A DNA stretch of 64,000 nucleotides from JBNLAN01 sp050302175 (GCA_050302175.1 JBNLAN010000035.1:21347-85346), one strand, 5' to 3'; shown: positions 34,605 through 44,386, counted from the stretch's first letter. Notes: generated from the letters alone by a model not told the origin. Made by a program: numbers and translations.

Positions 34605-36899
34605 TCAAGACTTTTGCTTTTTTTCCTGCTCCAGCAGTGCTCGCACCGTCCGGCTCATCTCGCCCAGCCGAAGCGGCTTAAAGAGCACTTCGGCATCCTG
34701 CGGCATATCCCGCTGGCTATCGCTCAAATCTCCGCCAGTGACAAACATAACCGGCAGATCAGGCCTCTTTTCCCGCATCAAATCGGCCAGCTTCGGCCCA
34801 TTTATATTCGGCATTTTCAGATCCAGAATTGCCAGATCGATATCGCTCTGGTGCTGCTCGAACAGCGCGATTGCTCCATCGCTGCTGGTCGCTGCCAGTA
34901 CGCGATAGCCAAGCCTTTTTAAAAGCTGCTGACCGACATCAAGCACGGTTGAATCATCATCCGCAATCAGAATGGTTTCGCCCTCTTCAGTAAGGATGGC
35001 ATGAGACTCACCATGCACATCAACCTTACCTGACTCATCCAGAGGCAGATAAAGCCGGAAGGTCGTGCCTGCTCCCGGTGCACTATCAAGTTCAATGGTG
35101 CCACCATGGCGCTGCAGGATGCCATAAGCCATCGACAACCCGAGGCCCGTCCCCTTACCGACCTCTTTGGTGGTAAAGAACGGCTCAAACACCTTGGCTT
35201 CGATCTCCTTCGAAATACCGGTGCCGTTGTCGGAAATCGTGATGCAGGCAAAAGCACGGTTCTCTACATCCGGATGACGCTGCAAGAATGTCTTGTCGGC
35301 ATCAAAACGGGATAACCGGACTTTGAGTGAAGGGTGCTCGGGCGCGGCATCATTCACCGCATCCACCGCATTGTTAAGAAGATTGATCACGACCTGTTGC
35401 AGCTGATTAACATCAACCAGACAAGCCAGTTCCTCATCTTTCACATCAACCGAAAGACTGATGCTCTCCGGTACAATCACACGCATCAGACGCCGAATAT
35501 CTTTCAGGAAATGGTTCATCGAAACGGTGTGCATTTCGACCCGGTTTTTACGCGCAAAGGCCAGCAGTTTCGCAACCAGATCTGCCGCACGATGACTGAT
35601 GGTTTCGATATCTTCCAGCCACTGCTGCACCTTCTCCGGGTCGTGGCGGTCGATCATTGCCAGTTCAAGGCTCCCGATAATGCCGGCCAGCATATTGTTG
35701 AAATCGTGTGCGATCCCGCCCGCCAGCACACCAATCGACTCCATCTTTTGTGACTGACGCAACTGCTCCTCCAGTCCTGAACGCATCGACTGATCCTGAA
35801 TAATGGCAACAAAATTCTTCGGACGCTTTTGTGTATCAAGAATGGCAGCCAGACTGATAAAGGCCGGATAGAATTTCCCGCTCCGGTTGCGGCAAGTGAG
35901 CTCTCCCTTCCAGACCTCACCCAGTCGACAGCGCTGCATGGCACGGCGCGAAATCACCGAATCCATAACACCACAGGTTTGTAGCACATTATCCTGCTGC
36001 TTCAGTTCAGCAAGTTTATAGCCGGTCAACCTTTCGAATGCCGGATTCGCATACTCCCCCCTGCCTTCGGCATCGATAATCAACACCGCCTCACCGGTCT
36101 GCTCCATCGCCTGCATCACCTTACCAAGACTCTGCTCTGCCCGCCGCTGTTCAATCAAACGCTCACGCAACTCGCGGGTGCGCACCTTTACCCGCTCTTC
36201 CAGACGCTCACGATAGAGTTGCAGATCGGCCAGAAGTTCGTTCATGGCCACATAAACCTGCTGTACCTCCTCAGACTGCACACCACTCATTTCCGGCAAC
36301 CGATACGCGCGCTTGGTATCAAGATCACGAATATTCCCCACCAAAACCGATAATGGGCTGAGCAGACGGTCAAGAAACAATCCTGCAAGAACCATAACCA
36401 CCAGCAAACTCAGAAAGACCAGCACAATTGCGTTTTCGCTCTGGTTCTTTAGATAAATGAAGTGGGCCTGATTGTAATGAATCCGCAGACTTCCAAGAAT
36501 GGAACGATCACTGCTTTGCCGAAACAGCAAGGCCTCGGAAACAAACGTTTTTCCCTGCGGGGGAATATCAACAACGACATTTCCGAAACTATCCTCGACG
36601 TGAATGCCTGTAATCAACGGGCTGTCATGCGAAGGCTCTCTGAGTAGCATCAACTGATTGGCGAGATCACCAACGTTTTTGGTATCGCCCTGACCGAGCG
36701 CTCGCTCAATCGGACTCGCAACCGACAGTGCCAGCAGGTCTGCCTTGCTCTCCTCATGCCCTTGCAGCTCCGCAAGCATATAGAGACTCCAATACGCATA
36801 GGTCATGACAAATAGCGACACATACAGAACGGCCATCACAAACATTACGCGCTTTGAAATACTGCGCGGCCAAAGAGATTCGAAAAGCTTATGGCTCAT
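34605..36899 (-). CDS. Hybrid sensor histidine kinase (PAS-HisKA-HATPase-REC)
   Basis: 764-residue membrane sensor. Membrane helices lie at about 18-38 and 156-177, enclosing a ~115-residue periplasmic domain. A short HAMP-like/coiled linker (about 178-255), a PAS domain (about 258-370), then HisKA with the phospho-His at 398 (LAGGIAHDFNN) follow. The HATPase domain has NLLNNAVDAV, DNGTGI and GTGLGLSMAYG. A C-terminal receiver from about 640 has the acidic ADDD, the phospho-acceptor Asp in ILDLKMP and Lys in LFKPL. The ATG at 36899 overlaps the YfiR-like gene by 11 bases, so the pair is cotranslated. No separate DNA-binding regulator is adjacent. Confidence 0.93.
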   Translation of the reverse strand: MSHKLFESLWPRSISKRVMFVMAVLYVSLFVMTYAYWSLYMLAELQGHEESKADLLALSVASPIERALGQGDTKNVGDLANQLMLLREPSHDSPLITGIHVEDSFGNVVVDIPPQGKTFVSEALLFRQSSDRSILGSLRIHYNQAHFIYLKNQSENAIVLVFLSLLVVMVLAGLFLDRLLSPLSVLVGNIRDLDTKRAYRLPEMSGVQSEEVQQVYVAMNELLADLQLYRERLEERVKVRTRELRERLIEQRRAEQSLGKVMQAMEQTGEAVLIIDAEGRGEYANPAFERLTGYKLAELKQQDNVLQTCGVMDSVISRRAMQRCRLGEVWKGELTCRNRSGKFYPAFISLAAILDTQKRPKNFVAIIQDQSMRSGLEEQLRQSQKMESIGVLAGGIAHDFNNMLAGIIGSLELAMIDRHDPEKVQQWLEDIETISHRAADLVAKLLAFARKNRVEMHTVSMNHFLKDIRRLMRVIVPESISLSVDVKDEELACLVDVNQLQQVVINLLNNAVDAVNDAAPEHPSLKVRLSRFDADKTFLQRHPDVENRAFACITISDNGTGISKEIEAKVFEPFFTTKEVGKGTGLGLSMAYGILQRHGGTIELDSAPGAGTTFRLYLPLDESGKVDVHGESHAILTEEGETILIADDDSTVLDVGQQLLKRLGYRVLAATSSDGAIALFEQHQSDIDLAILDLKMPNINGPKLADLMREKRPDLPVMFVTGGDLSDSQRDMPQDAEVLFKPLRLGEMSRTVRALLEQEKKQKS

Positions 36900-37473
36900 G
36901 GCGCTTCGCAAGCTTCAGAAACAGCGGATGCAGGCGAATCCCCGCCGCCTTAAGATTTTTTTCACTGACGGAAGGAAGAATTTTACTGGCGACCACAAAT
37001 CCGGTCATAACACCACGGTCAACATCATGTGCATATGGCGAGAAAACCACTGCATGTTCGGAGATTCCATACGCCATAACCGCATCGAATGCGGAGGAAT
37101 CCAGAGGCTCGGCAATAAATACTCCCCCAAATTTTCCACGACTGCCGAGATCAGCGGCGCTAAGAACAACGACCATGACAGGCAGCTTCCGGATGCTCTT
37201 CACCTTACCTGCAAGCTCGCCCGCCAATTTCTCGGCCAGCTTACCATCATGCTCATAAACGATAGCAAGTATAATCTGACCCGTCTTTGACTGCTTCGAG
37301 GCGACATCCAAATCCACCGAAACCACATTCGGAAACAGGTTGATGCCGAAATCGAGCCTGCGCTTCAAATACGCGGCATCATCCGCATGCGCAGCCATGC
37401 TGCACAGCAATAGTGGCAACAGAACCATGGAGAACAAACGAAACCGTGTTGTACAGCCGTTGGACTTATACAC
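36889..37473 (-). CDS. YfiR-like periplasmic protein (DUF4154)
   Basis: 194-residue exported protein with a signal peptide ending near AAHADDA (about residue 31). The C-terminal block KILPSVSEKNLKAAGIRLHPLFLKLA matches the end of YfiR/DUF4154 proteins, where NLKAL..SGL..SSQLLRLA is usual. YfiR in Pseudomonas binds the periplasmic domain of the diguanylate cyclase YfiN and holds it off. Here the partner would be the histidine kinase whose gene overlaps it. The start is GTG at 37473 with GAGGCGG ahead. The assignment rests on the tail motif and context, so it is moderate. Confidence 0.72.
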   Translation of the reverse strand: MYKSNGCTTRFRLFSMVLLPLLLCSMAAHADDAAYLKRRLDFGINLFPNVVSVDLDVASKQSKTGQIILAIVYEHDGKLAEKLAGELAGKVKSIRKLPVMVVVLSAADLGSRGKFGGVFIAEPLDSSAFDAVMAYGISEHAVVFSPYAHDVDRGVMTGFVVASKILPSVSEKNLKAAGIRLHPLFLKLAKRHEP

Positions 37474-37528
37474 TACCGCCTCGCGTAATGCTGCGTACCC
37501 AAAGATCCATCTTCATCGATTTTGCAGC

Positions 37529-39742
37529 TCAGTAGCCATACGAAAGTTGCATCCACCAGGTTCTGCCAGCACGCGCATAATCTTCGGCATAGGTCAGCGC
37601 AGGTGACGGATTGTATACCTTGGCATCGGTCACATTGCGCACACCACCACGCAGCATCATCCCCTTCAACAACAAGTTTTCGACGCTTCCGGAAAGATCA
37701 AGTGTGCCATAACCTTTCATGGCCGGGCGCGCATCATCGTAGGCGCGCTGTCTCGAAGCGACATAACGCCCCCATGCACTCAGGGAGTAATCATGGGAGA
37801 CTTTATAAGTGAGTACTGCATTGGCCATCCAGTCGGCAGCACCTTCAATGCTGCCGCCCTGACTATCATTATGCGTGCGTACAAAGGAAGCATTGCTGTC
37901 CAGTTTCAGTTCAAGGCCAAAATTACGCTCAAAGCCAATTTCAGCCCCGGCACTTCGGGCACGCCCGATGTTCTGATACTGCTGCGGAGCCGTACTTCCT
38001 GGTGCGGCCGGAGCAAGTTGAACCAGAGCAATATGATCCTGTAATCGCGTGTAAAACAGCGTTGTACGAAATGCCATGGCTGCTTCGCGATAAACATAAC
38101 CCAGCTCATAATTCTGGCTGCGCTCAGCCTGTAGCCCCAGATTACCGCTAATACCCTTGGTGTTTTGCACATACATCTCAAAAAACGTTGGAGGCCGGAA
38201 CGACTGGGCATATTGCATTTTTAAAATGTTGCGCTCATCCAGGCGATAAACCGCCGCGACTCTCGGAGTAACACCTGACCCAACATCATTGTAATGGTCG
38301 TAGCGTACGCCCATAGTCAATGCAAAGGCCGATGTAATATCAAACTGATCCTGAAGATACGTGCTGATGACCTCCCTCGATTTTCCCTCCTGCAAAAAGT
38401 TGGAAGCGCCTCGGTAGATAGCTGGCTGCAATGGCACCCAGGTTGGCGGCGCAATCACTGCAGGCAATGAGGTTAGCGGATCAACATTCACCCTGTACCA
38501 GATATCACCCATCTGCGTACGGCTGTAATCGACCCCTGCCAGCAAGGTATGCTTATCGATGGACTTCGAAACCAGATTGAAACCGCCAGTGGCCTTACGT
38601 TCTTCGTAGTTAACCGTCGCAATCATGCCGTTGGGGTAGACCATGTTCGCCCCCCAGCCGAATGTTGCAGCAAGCCATGCCAGCGACCCGGGCGTAGCAA
38701 CATTGCCCGGCCAGGCCGTCGTATAACCGACAGGAATAAACGTATAGTTCTCGCCACGATATAATGCTTTTTGAAAACCGGCGCGGAACTCCAGCGCATT
38801 CTTTTCACCGAAATCGACTTTCTGCTTCAACTCGATCGAATCGTGTTTTTGCACGGTGCGCCCGGCAGCTCCCGGAGCGGAAAGCAGATCGGCTGCACCG
38901 AAGCTGTCCTGCTGGCTAGTCACCATATGCTGTGCACCAAGCGACAAACCCTTGTATCGCAGTTGCAACACTGCAGTGCCATCGCTGGCTTTCTCATTCG
39001 TATAACCAGGCGCATTGGACGTTGCCGTCCCCGGATAAAGTTGTGGATTGTTGGTCAAAGCATCCGTACCCGTTAGCGCTTTGGCGCCATCCGTTTTCCA
39101 GCCGCCAAGATTCAGACCAACGTGCCAGTCGTCTTCACCTGCATTCAGGGTCATTGTGCCCGTTGCCGAATCAAAACTGCCGTATTGGCCAAACGCACGA
39201 TTCCCTTCACTTCTGGTGATAATATCGATCACGCCGGCATAGGCATACTCGCCATGAATAGCGGAACCCGGTCCGCTGATAAATTCGATGCGTTCCACTT
39301 CGCCAATCGGCATCGCCAGCGCAGGCGATACACCGGTAAAGCTGTTGTGCACAGGTATACCATTGATCAGATGCTTGATATTCGAGGAAAGATAAGTACC
39401 CCCAATGCCGCGCACCGACACCTGATATTCACCGAGGGCATTGATCGTTGCATCAACTCCTGGCAGTAATGCCAATGCCTCCCAAACATTCCTCACCCCG
39501 AGCAGTTCGAGATCGCTACCATGCAGCACCGATACCATACCGGGCACATAGTCGGCATTCATTTTGATCTTGGTCGCGATTTCGGTTTCATCCTCAATCA
39601 GACTGATAATATTCGACATGGCTGCCGCAGTATCATCGCCTGCGTCTACGGGCTCGGCATATGCGGGCAGTGCAAGCATCCAACCCGCAATCAACATAAA
39701 TATACTGATCCTTTTCCAACCAGCTAAAGGAAACTTTCTCAT
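37529..39742 (-). CDS. TonB-dependent outer membrane receptor
   Basis: 737-residue receptor with a signal peptide (to PAYAEP, about 29), a plug domain (about 60-190: VRNVWEALALLPGV, QVSVRGIGGTYLSSNIKHLINGIP-type, EVERIEFISGPGSAIHGEYAYAGVIDIITR-type region) and a 22-strand barrel ending WMQLSYGY. An obvious TonB box is not seen near the mature N-terminus. The start ATG at 39742 is chosen for the signal peptide; GGGAGG lies ~14 bases upstream. The ligand is unknown; the barrel has no recognised haem or B12 signature. It leads a leftward set with the YfiR-like protein and the hybrid kinase, an arrangement seen elsewhere. Confidence 0.92.
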   Translation of the reverse strand: MRKFPLAGWKRISIFMLIAGWMLALPAYAEPVDAGDDTAAAMSNIISLIEDETEIATKIKMNADYVPGMVSVLHGSDLELLGVRNVWEALALLPGVDATINALGEYQVSVRGIGGTYLSSNIKHLINGIPVHNSFTGVSPALAMPIGEVERIEFISGPGSAIHGEYAYAGVIDIITRSEGNRAFGQYGSFDSATGTMTLNAGEDDWHVGLNLGGWKTDGAKALTGTDALTNNPQLYPGTATSNAPGYTNEKASDGTAVLQLRYKGLSLGAQHMVTSQQDSFGAADLLSAPGAAGRTVQKHDSIELKQKVDFGEKNALEFRAGFQKALYRGENYTFIPVGYTTAWPGNVATPGSLAWLAATFGWGANMVYPNGMIATVNYEERKATGGFNLVSKSIDKHTLLAGVDYSRTQMGDIWYRVNVDPLTSLPAVIAPPTWVPLQPAIYRGASNFLQEGKSREVISTYLQDQFDITSAFALTMGVRYDHYNDVGSGVTPRVAAVYRLDERNILKMQYAQSFRPPTFFEMYVQNTKGISGNLGLQAERSQNYELGYVYREAAMAFRTTLFYTRLQDHIALVQLAPAAPGSTAPQQYQNIGRARSAGAEIGFERNFGLELKLDSNASFVRTHNDSQGGSIEGAADWMANAVLTYKVSHDYSLSAWGRYVASRQRAYDDARPAMKGYGTLDLSGSVENLLLKGMMLRGGVRNVTDAKVYNPSPALTYAEDYARAGRTWWMQLSYGY

Positions 39743-39877
39743 GTTAATACGTCCATCCTCCCAAACTTTATCGAACCATACCCCATAGCCACTCTTTAGA
39801 GAAGCCAGAAAAGCCGTACGCACAAGCAAAACAGATGCCGTGGACACAACACCGTTGCCGCGGCAGGCTGCGCCGCC

Positions 39878-41005
39878 ATGTCTGCGCTAAAGTTTGAAAT
39901 CCTCGCCTCGGCCACCGGAAGTTTTGCCCGGCGAGGCCGCGTGACATTGCCGCACGGCATCGTTGAAACCCCTGTATTTATGCCGGTCGGCACGCAAGCC
40001 ACCGTCAAAAGTATGACGCCACAGGACCTGACCGACGATATCAACGCCTCCATCATTCTCGGTAACACCTACCACCTGATGCTGCGCCCCGGCGCCGATT
40101 TGGTGGAAAAAATGGGTGGGCTACACCGTTTCATGGCCTGGAATCGCCCCATTCTCACCGACTCCGGTGGTTTCCAGGTCTGGTCGCTGGGCGCACTCCG
40201 AAAGATTGAGGATCACGGCGTGCGCTTCCGCTCGCATATCGACGGCTCCGAATGGTTCCTCGGCCCGAAACAGAGCATGGAGATCCAGAGAAAGCTGGGC
40301 AGCGACATTGTCATGGCCTTCGATGAGTGTACCCCCTATCCAGCCACTTTCGAGGAAGCACGCGATTCGATGCTGATGTCGATGCGCTGGGCGGGCGAAT
40401 GCCGCGAGTATTTGCCGGTCAATAATCAACAGGCCCTGTTTGGCATCGTGCAGGGCGGTATGTACCCCGAACTGCGCCTTGAGAGCCTTGCTGCGCTGCA
40501 GGATATCAATTTTGAAGGTATCGCCATCGGTGGCCTCTCGGTCGGCGAGCCCAAAGAGGAGATGCTGGCCATCCTAGATGCCATGGCGCCGCGGCTGCCG
40601 GAGAACAAACCCCGCTACGTGATGGGCATAGGCACCCCTGCCGACCTCATTGAAGCGATCGACCGTGGTATTGATATGTTCGACTGCGTGATGCCGACTC
40701 GCAATGCCCGCAATGGCACCCTGTTTACCGATAACGGCAAGCTTAATATCAAGAATGCGAAATACATCGAAGATGAACGCCCCGTGATGGAGGAGTGCGA
40801 CTGCTATACCTGCAGCCATTTTTCGCGCGCTTATCTGCGCCATCTCTACATCGCGCAGGAGATTTTAAGTTCGCGGTTGAATACTTTGCACAATCTTCAC
40901 TACTATTGCGCCCTCATGCGCCGGGCCCGCCGGGCCATTGAGGCAGGAGAGTGGTCGGCATTCCGCGACAGTTTTCTGACCCGCTACCAAAACGGCACAG
41001 TATAA
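39878..41005 (+). CDS. tgt: Queuine tRNA-ribosyltransferase
   Basis: Exchanges guanine-34 for preQ1 in tRNAs with GUN anticodons. Active-site blocks LTDSGGFQVWSL, GGLSVGEPKEEM and DCVMPTRNARNG (nucleophilic Asp region) are present, and the zinc site CDCYTC...H is at the C-terminus. 375 residues. It is followed by yajC-secD-secF as in E. coli, but no queA precedes it here; QueD of the same pathway is encoded at 47869. Confidence 0.97.
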   Translation: MSALKFEILASATGSFARRGRVTLPHGIVETPVFMPVGTQATVKSMTPQDLTDDINASIILGNTYHLMLRPGADLVEKMGGLHRFMAWNRPILTDSGGFQVWSLGALRKIEDHGVRFRSHIDGSEWFLGPKQSMEIQRKLGSDIVMAFDECTPYPATFEEARDSMLMSMRWAGECREYLPVNNQQALFGIVQGGMYPELRLESLAALQDINFEGIAIGGLSVGEPKEEMLAILDAMAPRLPENKPRYVMGIGTPADLIEAIDRGIDMFDCVMPTRNARNGTLFTDNGKLNIKNAKYIEDERPVMEECDCYTCSHFSRAYLRHLYIAQEILSSRLNTLHNLHYYCALMRRARRAIEAGEWSAFRDSFLTRYQNGTV

Positions 41006-41043
41006 ATATTGTTGCAAAGCAACACTTTAGGAGCATCCATATC

Positions 41044-41394
41044 ATGAATCATTCAACCCGTCTGGGCATTTTTTCCACCGCCCTTCTGGCAATTCCCGGT
41101 CTGGCTAAGGCCGAAGAGGCTGCAGCCTCCGGAGGTGCGTTTGCCCAGCTTGTCCCCCTGATCCTGATCATGGTGGTCTTCTACTTTCTGCTAATCCGCC
41201 CGCAACAGAAGCGCATTAAAGAGCACAAAAGCATGGTGGCCGAACTCAAGAAGGGCGACCGGGTTGTTACTGGCGGCGGCATTCTCGGCAAGGTGGTCGA
41301 AGCCAAGGATGATATCCTCAAAATTGAGATTGCCAATGGCGTACAGGTAGAGGCCAAGCGAGACACAGTGGTCAATCGCATCGATACCCAATAG
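41044..41394 (+). CDS. yajC: Preprotein translocase accessory subunit YajC
   Basis: 116-residue single-span inner membrane protein that joins SecDF. One hydrophobic helix LIMVVFYFLLIRPQQKR (about 41-58) with the RPQQKR motif, then KKGDRVVTGGGILGKV. There is also a hydrophobic N-terminal stretch ending in KAEEAA that may be a signal-like segment. The ATG at 41044 follows an AGGAG site. Confidence 0.95.
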   Translation: MNHSTRLGIFSTALLAIPGLAKAEEAAASGGAFAQLVPLILIMVVFYFLLIRPQQKRIKEHKSMVAELKKGDRVVTGGGILGKVVEAKDDILKIEIANGVQVEAKRDTVVNRIDTQ

Positions 41395-41450
41395 GCTGCG
41401 CGCCCACCAACTCAATTATCTGAACTTTCGACAGCAAGGAACCTTATATC

Positions 41451-43025
41451 ATGCATGCATATCCTCGATGGAAACTCTGGCTGATCCTGATTGTACTCGC
41501 CGTTTCGGTGATGGGAGCACTGCCCAATTTCGTAACGCCTCCCGGCTGGTGGCCCTCTTCTCAACCGTTGAGTCTTGGCCTCGATTTGAAGGGCGGTATC
41601 CATCTGGTACTGGATGTGGATGTCGACAAGGCAGTAGAGCACAGTGTCGAAGAAGATGTCGCCACAATTCGTCAGGCCCTGCGCAAAGAGAAAATCCGCT
41701 ACAAAAACATCGATGCCAAAGGCTTCAGGCTTACGGTTACTCTCTTTGATCAGGCCGATAGTGCCGAAGCTATCAAACAGCTCAAGGAGACACTCTCCCC
41801 CTATGACAACGCCTCACCGGCGGCCGGAGTCCTGACTTACACGCTCAAGGAGCAAGAGGCCGAAGAGATTCGTAAGTTCGCCATCGACCAGGCGATCGAA
41901 GTGGTACGCAACCGCATCGATGCACTCGGCACCACCGAGCCGGTGATTGTAAAACAGGGTGCCACCCGCATTCTGGTGCAAATTCCGGGCTATGAAGACT
42001 CCGCCCGGGCCAAGAGCATCATCGGCCGCACAGCACTGCTTGAATTCAAACTGGTGGATGAGGATGGCGATCTGAACAAGGCGCTGGCTGGCAGCGTCCC
42101 TCCCGGCGACATCATCATGTATGGCAAAACCGAGGGACGTGGCGGCCAGAGCTTCCAGCAGCCCTACCTGCTGAAGAGCCGCACCGAGCTTTCGGGCTCT
42201 GAGATAGCCGATGCCCGGGTCTCCATCGATTCGCTTTACAATGAATATGCGGTGACACTGAAGTTCAATAGCAAGGGCGCGCATATTTTTGACCGCCTCA
42301 CCAAGGAACATGTCAATGATCGCTTCGCCATTATTCTCGAAGGCGTAGTGCACTCCGCTCCTGAGATCAAGGAGCGCATCTCCGGCGGCACTGCCCAGAT
42401 CACCGGCAACTTCACCCCGCAGGAGGCGCGCGACCTCGCCATTGTGCTGCGAGCAGGCGCCATGCCCGCCCCGGCCAAAGTGGTGGAAGAGCGCTCCATC
42501 GGCCCAAGCCTTGGGCAGGATTCTATCGACCAGGGCATCAACTCCACCATCTTCGGCATGATTCTGGTGCTGGTCTTCATGGTGATCTACTACCGCATGT
42601 TCGGCATCGTCGCCAACGTAGCACTGCTGTTCAATATGCTGCTGATCCTGGCCGTCATGAGCATGATCGGCGTTACCCTTACGCTGCCGGGCATTGCAGG
42701 CATCGTGCTGACCATCGGTATGGCAGTGGATGCCAATGTGCTGATTTTCGAGCGCATTCGTGAAGAGATGCGCGCCGGCAAAACCCCGCTCGCTGCCATC
42801 GATGGCGGCTACGACAAGGCATTCTCCACCATTGTGGACGCCAATATCACCACACTGATTGCTGCCCTAGTGCTGTTCCAGTTTGGCTCCGGCCCGGTGA
42901 AAGGCTTCGCTGTCACCCTGTCGGTGGGTATTCTGGCATCGATGTTCACAGCCATTATGGTCACCCGTGCCATTATTGCGCTTAGCGTTGCAAAAGGCGG
43001 CCGCGTTGAGCGGCTCAGCATTTAA
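41451..43025 (+). CDS. secD: Protein translocase subunit SecD
   Basis: Proton-driven helper of SecYEG protein export. One N-terminal helix, the DLKGGIHLVLDVD block (LGLDLKGG signature), a large P1 periplasmic domain with EVVRNRIDALGTTEPVI, then five C-terminal helices with GMAVDANVLIFERIREE. At 524 residues it is shorter than E. coli SecD (615) but in the normal range for the family. Confidence 0.97.
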   Translation: MHAYPRWKLWLILIVLAVSVMGALPNFVTPPGWWPSSQPLSLGLDLKGGIHLVLDVDVDKAVEHSVEEDVATIRQALRKEKIRYKNIDAKGFRLTVTLFDQADSAEAIKQLKETLSPYDNASPAAGVLTYTLKEQEAEEIRKFAIDQAIEVVRNRIDALGTTEPVIVKQGATRILVQIPGYEDSARAKSIIGRTALLEFKLVDEDGDLNKALAGSVPPGDIIMYGKTEGRGGQSFQQPYLLKSRTELSGSEIADARVSIDSLYNEYAVTLKFNSKGAHIFDRLTKEHVNDRFAIILEGVVHSAPEIKERISGGTAQITGNFTPQEARDLAIVLRAGAMPAPAKVVEERSIGPSLGQDSIDQGINSTIFGMILVLVFMVIYYRMFGIVANVALLFNMLLILAVMSMIGVTLTLPGIAGIVLTIGMAVDANVLIFERIREEMRAGKTPLAAIDGGYDKAFSTIVDANITTLIAALVLFQFGSGPVKGFAVTLSVGILASMFTAIMVTRAIIALSVAKGGRVERLSI

Positions 43026-43037
43026 AGAGGAAACACC

Positions 43038-43982
43038 ATGGAACTGATCCGCTCCGACCTTCACATCGACTTTATCGGCAAGCGCAAGCTGGCCATGATG
43101 GTTTCCGGCACACTGCTGCTGCTCTCCATCGTGCTGCTACTGACGCGCGGCCTCAACTTCGGCATCGATTTCACCGGCGGCACGCTGGTCGAGGTCAAAT
43201 TCAATGAACCGCCGCAAATTGCGGCTGTGCGCGAGGCCATCTCCCCGGCAGGCTATGGCAACGCCGTCATTCAGGAGTTCGGCGCACCCGATGAAATCAT
43301 GATTCGCGTACAAAATGCCGAAGGCGTTGAGTCCTCCAAAATCAGTACCGATATCCTCGATGCCCTAAGCAGCGCATTTTCTGCCGATGCTGTTGAGATG
43401 CGCAGGGTGGAGTATGTCGGCCCTCAGGTCGGTGAAGAGCTGCGTACAGCGGGTATCCTGGCAGTACTGATCTCGATGTTCGCCATCCTGCTTTATGTGA
43501 CTGCCCGTTTTGAGTTCCGTTTCGCGCTCGGTGCAGATGCCGCATTGATTCACGATATTACCATCGTGCTCGGCACCTTCTCTCTGCTCGGCAAGGAGTT
43601 CACCCTGCCGGTGATCGCCGCCATCCTCACAGTGATCGGCTATTCGCTGAACGACACCATCGTGGTATTTGACCGCATCCGTGAAAACTTCGCGCTTAAT
43701 CGCAAGAAGAAACATCCGGAGTCTGAAGAGGCCAGCGCCAATGCCTCCATCAACCAGACACTCAGCCGAACCCTGATGACCTCACTCACCACCCTGCTGG
43801 TGGTGATTTCATTGTTCGTCCTTGGCGGTGAGGTGATCCATGACTTTGCCTTTGCCCTGATTGTCGGCATTGCCGTGGGTACTTACTCCTCCATCTACAT
43901 TGCCAGCCCGGTCATGCTGATACTGGCAGGCAAGTTCAAAACCGATGAGGATGAAATGAAACGGCTGGAGGCCCGACCCTGA
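43038..43982 (+). CDS. secF: Protein translocase subunit SecF
   Basis: Partner of SecD, 314 residues, six membrane helices. The N-terminal block LNFGIDFTGGTLVEV and the C-terminal YSLNDTIVVFDRIRENF are diagnostic. A GAGGAAAC site precedes its ATG, 12 bases after secD. Its TGA overlaps the proposed CTG start of the next gene. Confidence 0.97.
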   Translation: MELIRSDLHIDFIGKRKLAMMVSGTLLLLSIVLLLTRGLNFGIDFTGGTLVEVKFNEPPQIAAVREAISPAGYGNAVIQEFGAPDEIMIRVQNAEGVESSKISTDILDALSSAFSADAVEMRRVEYVGPQVGEELRTAGILAVLISMFAILLYVTARFEFRFALGADAALIHDITIVLGTFSLLGKEFTLPVIAAILTVIGYSLNDTIVVFDRIRENFALNRKKKHPESEEASANASINQTLSRTLMTSLTTLLVVISLFVLGGEVIHDFAFALIVGIAVGTYSSIYIASPVMLILAGKFKTDEDEMKRLEARP

Positions 43983-44386
43983 GCAGAGGTATTGCGGGAG
44001 ACCTGATTCCGGATATCAGCACAGCTAACGCCCCGGTCTTCAGGGCCTACGATGATGCATGGCTACAGCTGGCGGATGTGCGCTATAAAAGCGGTCTGCT
44101 GTTGCACAACAATGAAATCACCGCCCCGTGGGGACCTGACAGATTGGCAGGGCTGACCGTAACGCATTTGTCGGCCTTGCAACAAGAACCGCCGGAACTC
44201 CTGATCATCGGCACGGGTAAAAACACCGCCTTCCCGGCACGTGAAGTGCTGGAGTGGCTGGATGCACAGCAGATCGGTTTTGAATGCATGGGTACCCGCG
44301 CCGCGGCACGCACCTACAATATCCTGGTCAGCGAAGGACGTAACGTCTCCGCAGCCATGCTGCTGCCCTCCGCTATAAGCGAATAG
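43979..44386 (+). CDS. Mth938-domain (DUF498) protein with a probable CTG start
   Basis: Small protein of the Mth938/DUF498 family, unknown function in bacteria and related to mitochondrial NDUFAF3. Family blocks are YKSGLLLHNNEI, LLIIGTGKN and CMGTRAAARTYNILVSEGR. In frame there is no ATG, GTG or TTG between an upstream stop (43952) and a GTG at 44078, yet the codons before that GTG encode the expected N-terminal strands (IPDISTANAPVFRAYDD). A CTG at 43979 overlaps the secF stop as CTGA and has GGAGG exactly 7 bases ahead, so it is the likely start (135 residues). The conventional alternative is the GTG at 44078 (102 residues), which truncates the domain. Its last 17 codons lie in the 42-bp repeat. 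Confidence 0.75.
   Translation: MSRGIAGDLIPDISTANAPVFRAYDDAWLQLADVRYKSGLLLHNNEITAPWGPDRLAGLTVTHLSALQQEPPELLIIGTGKNTAFPAREVLEWLDAQQIGFECMGTRAAARTYNILVSEGRNVSAAMLLPSAISE
44330..44371 (+). repeat. 42-bp direct repeat, copy 1 (3' end of DUF498 gene)
   Basis: Identical over 42 bases to 47111-47152, in the same orientation. It covers the codons for SEGRNVSAAMLLPS near the end of the DUF498 gene. After this copy the gene ends with AISE and TAG. Together with copy 2 it brackets the large lipoprotein gene. Confidence 0.95.

Noticed and set aside
39743..39877. Riboswitch ahead of the TonB receptor gene
   Set aside because: The 135-base gap is too short for a cobalamin riboswitch and I see no B12-box-like or other recognised aptamer motif.
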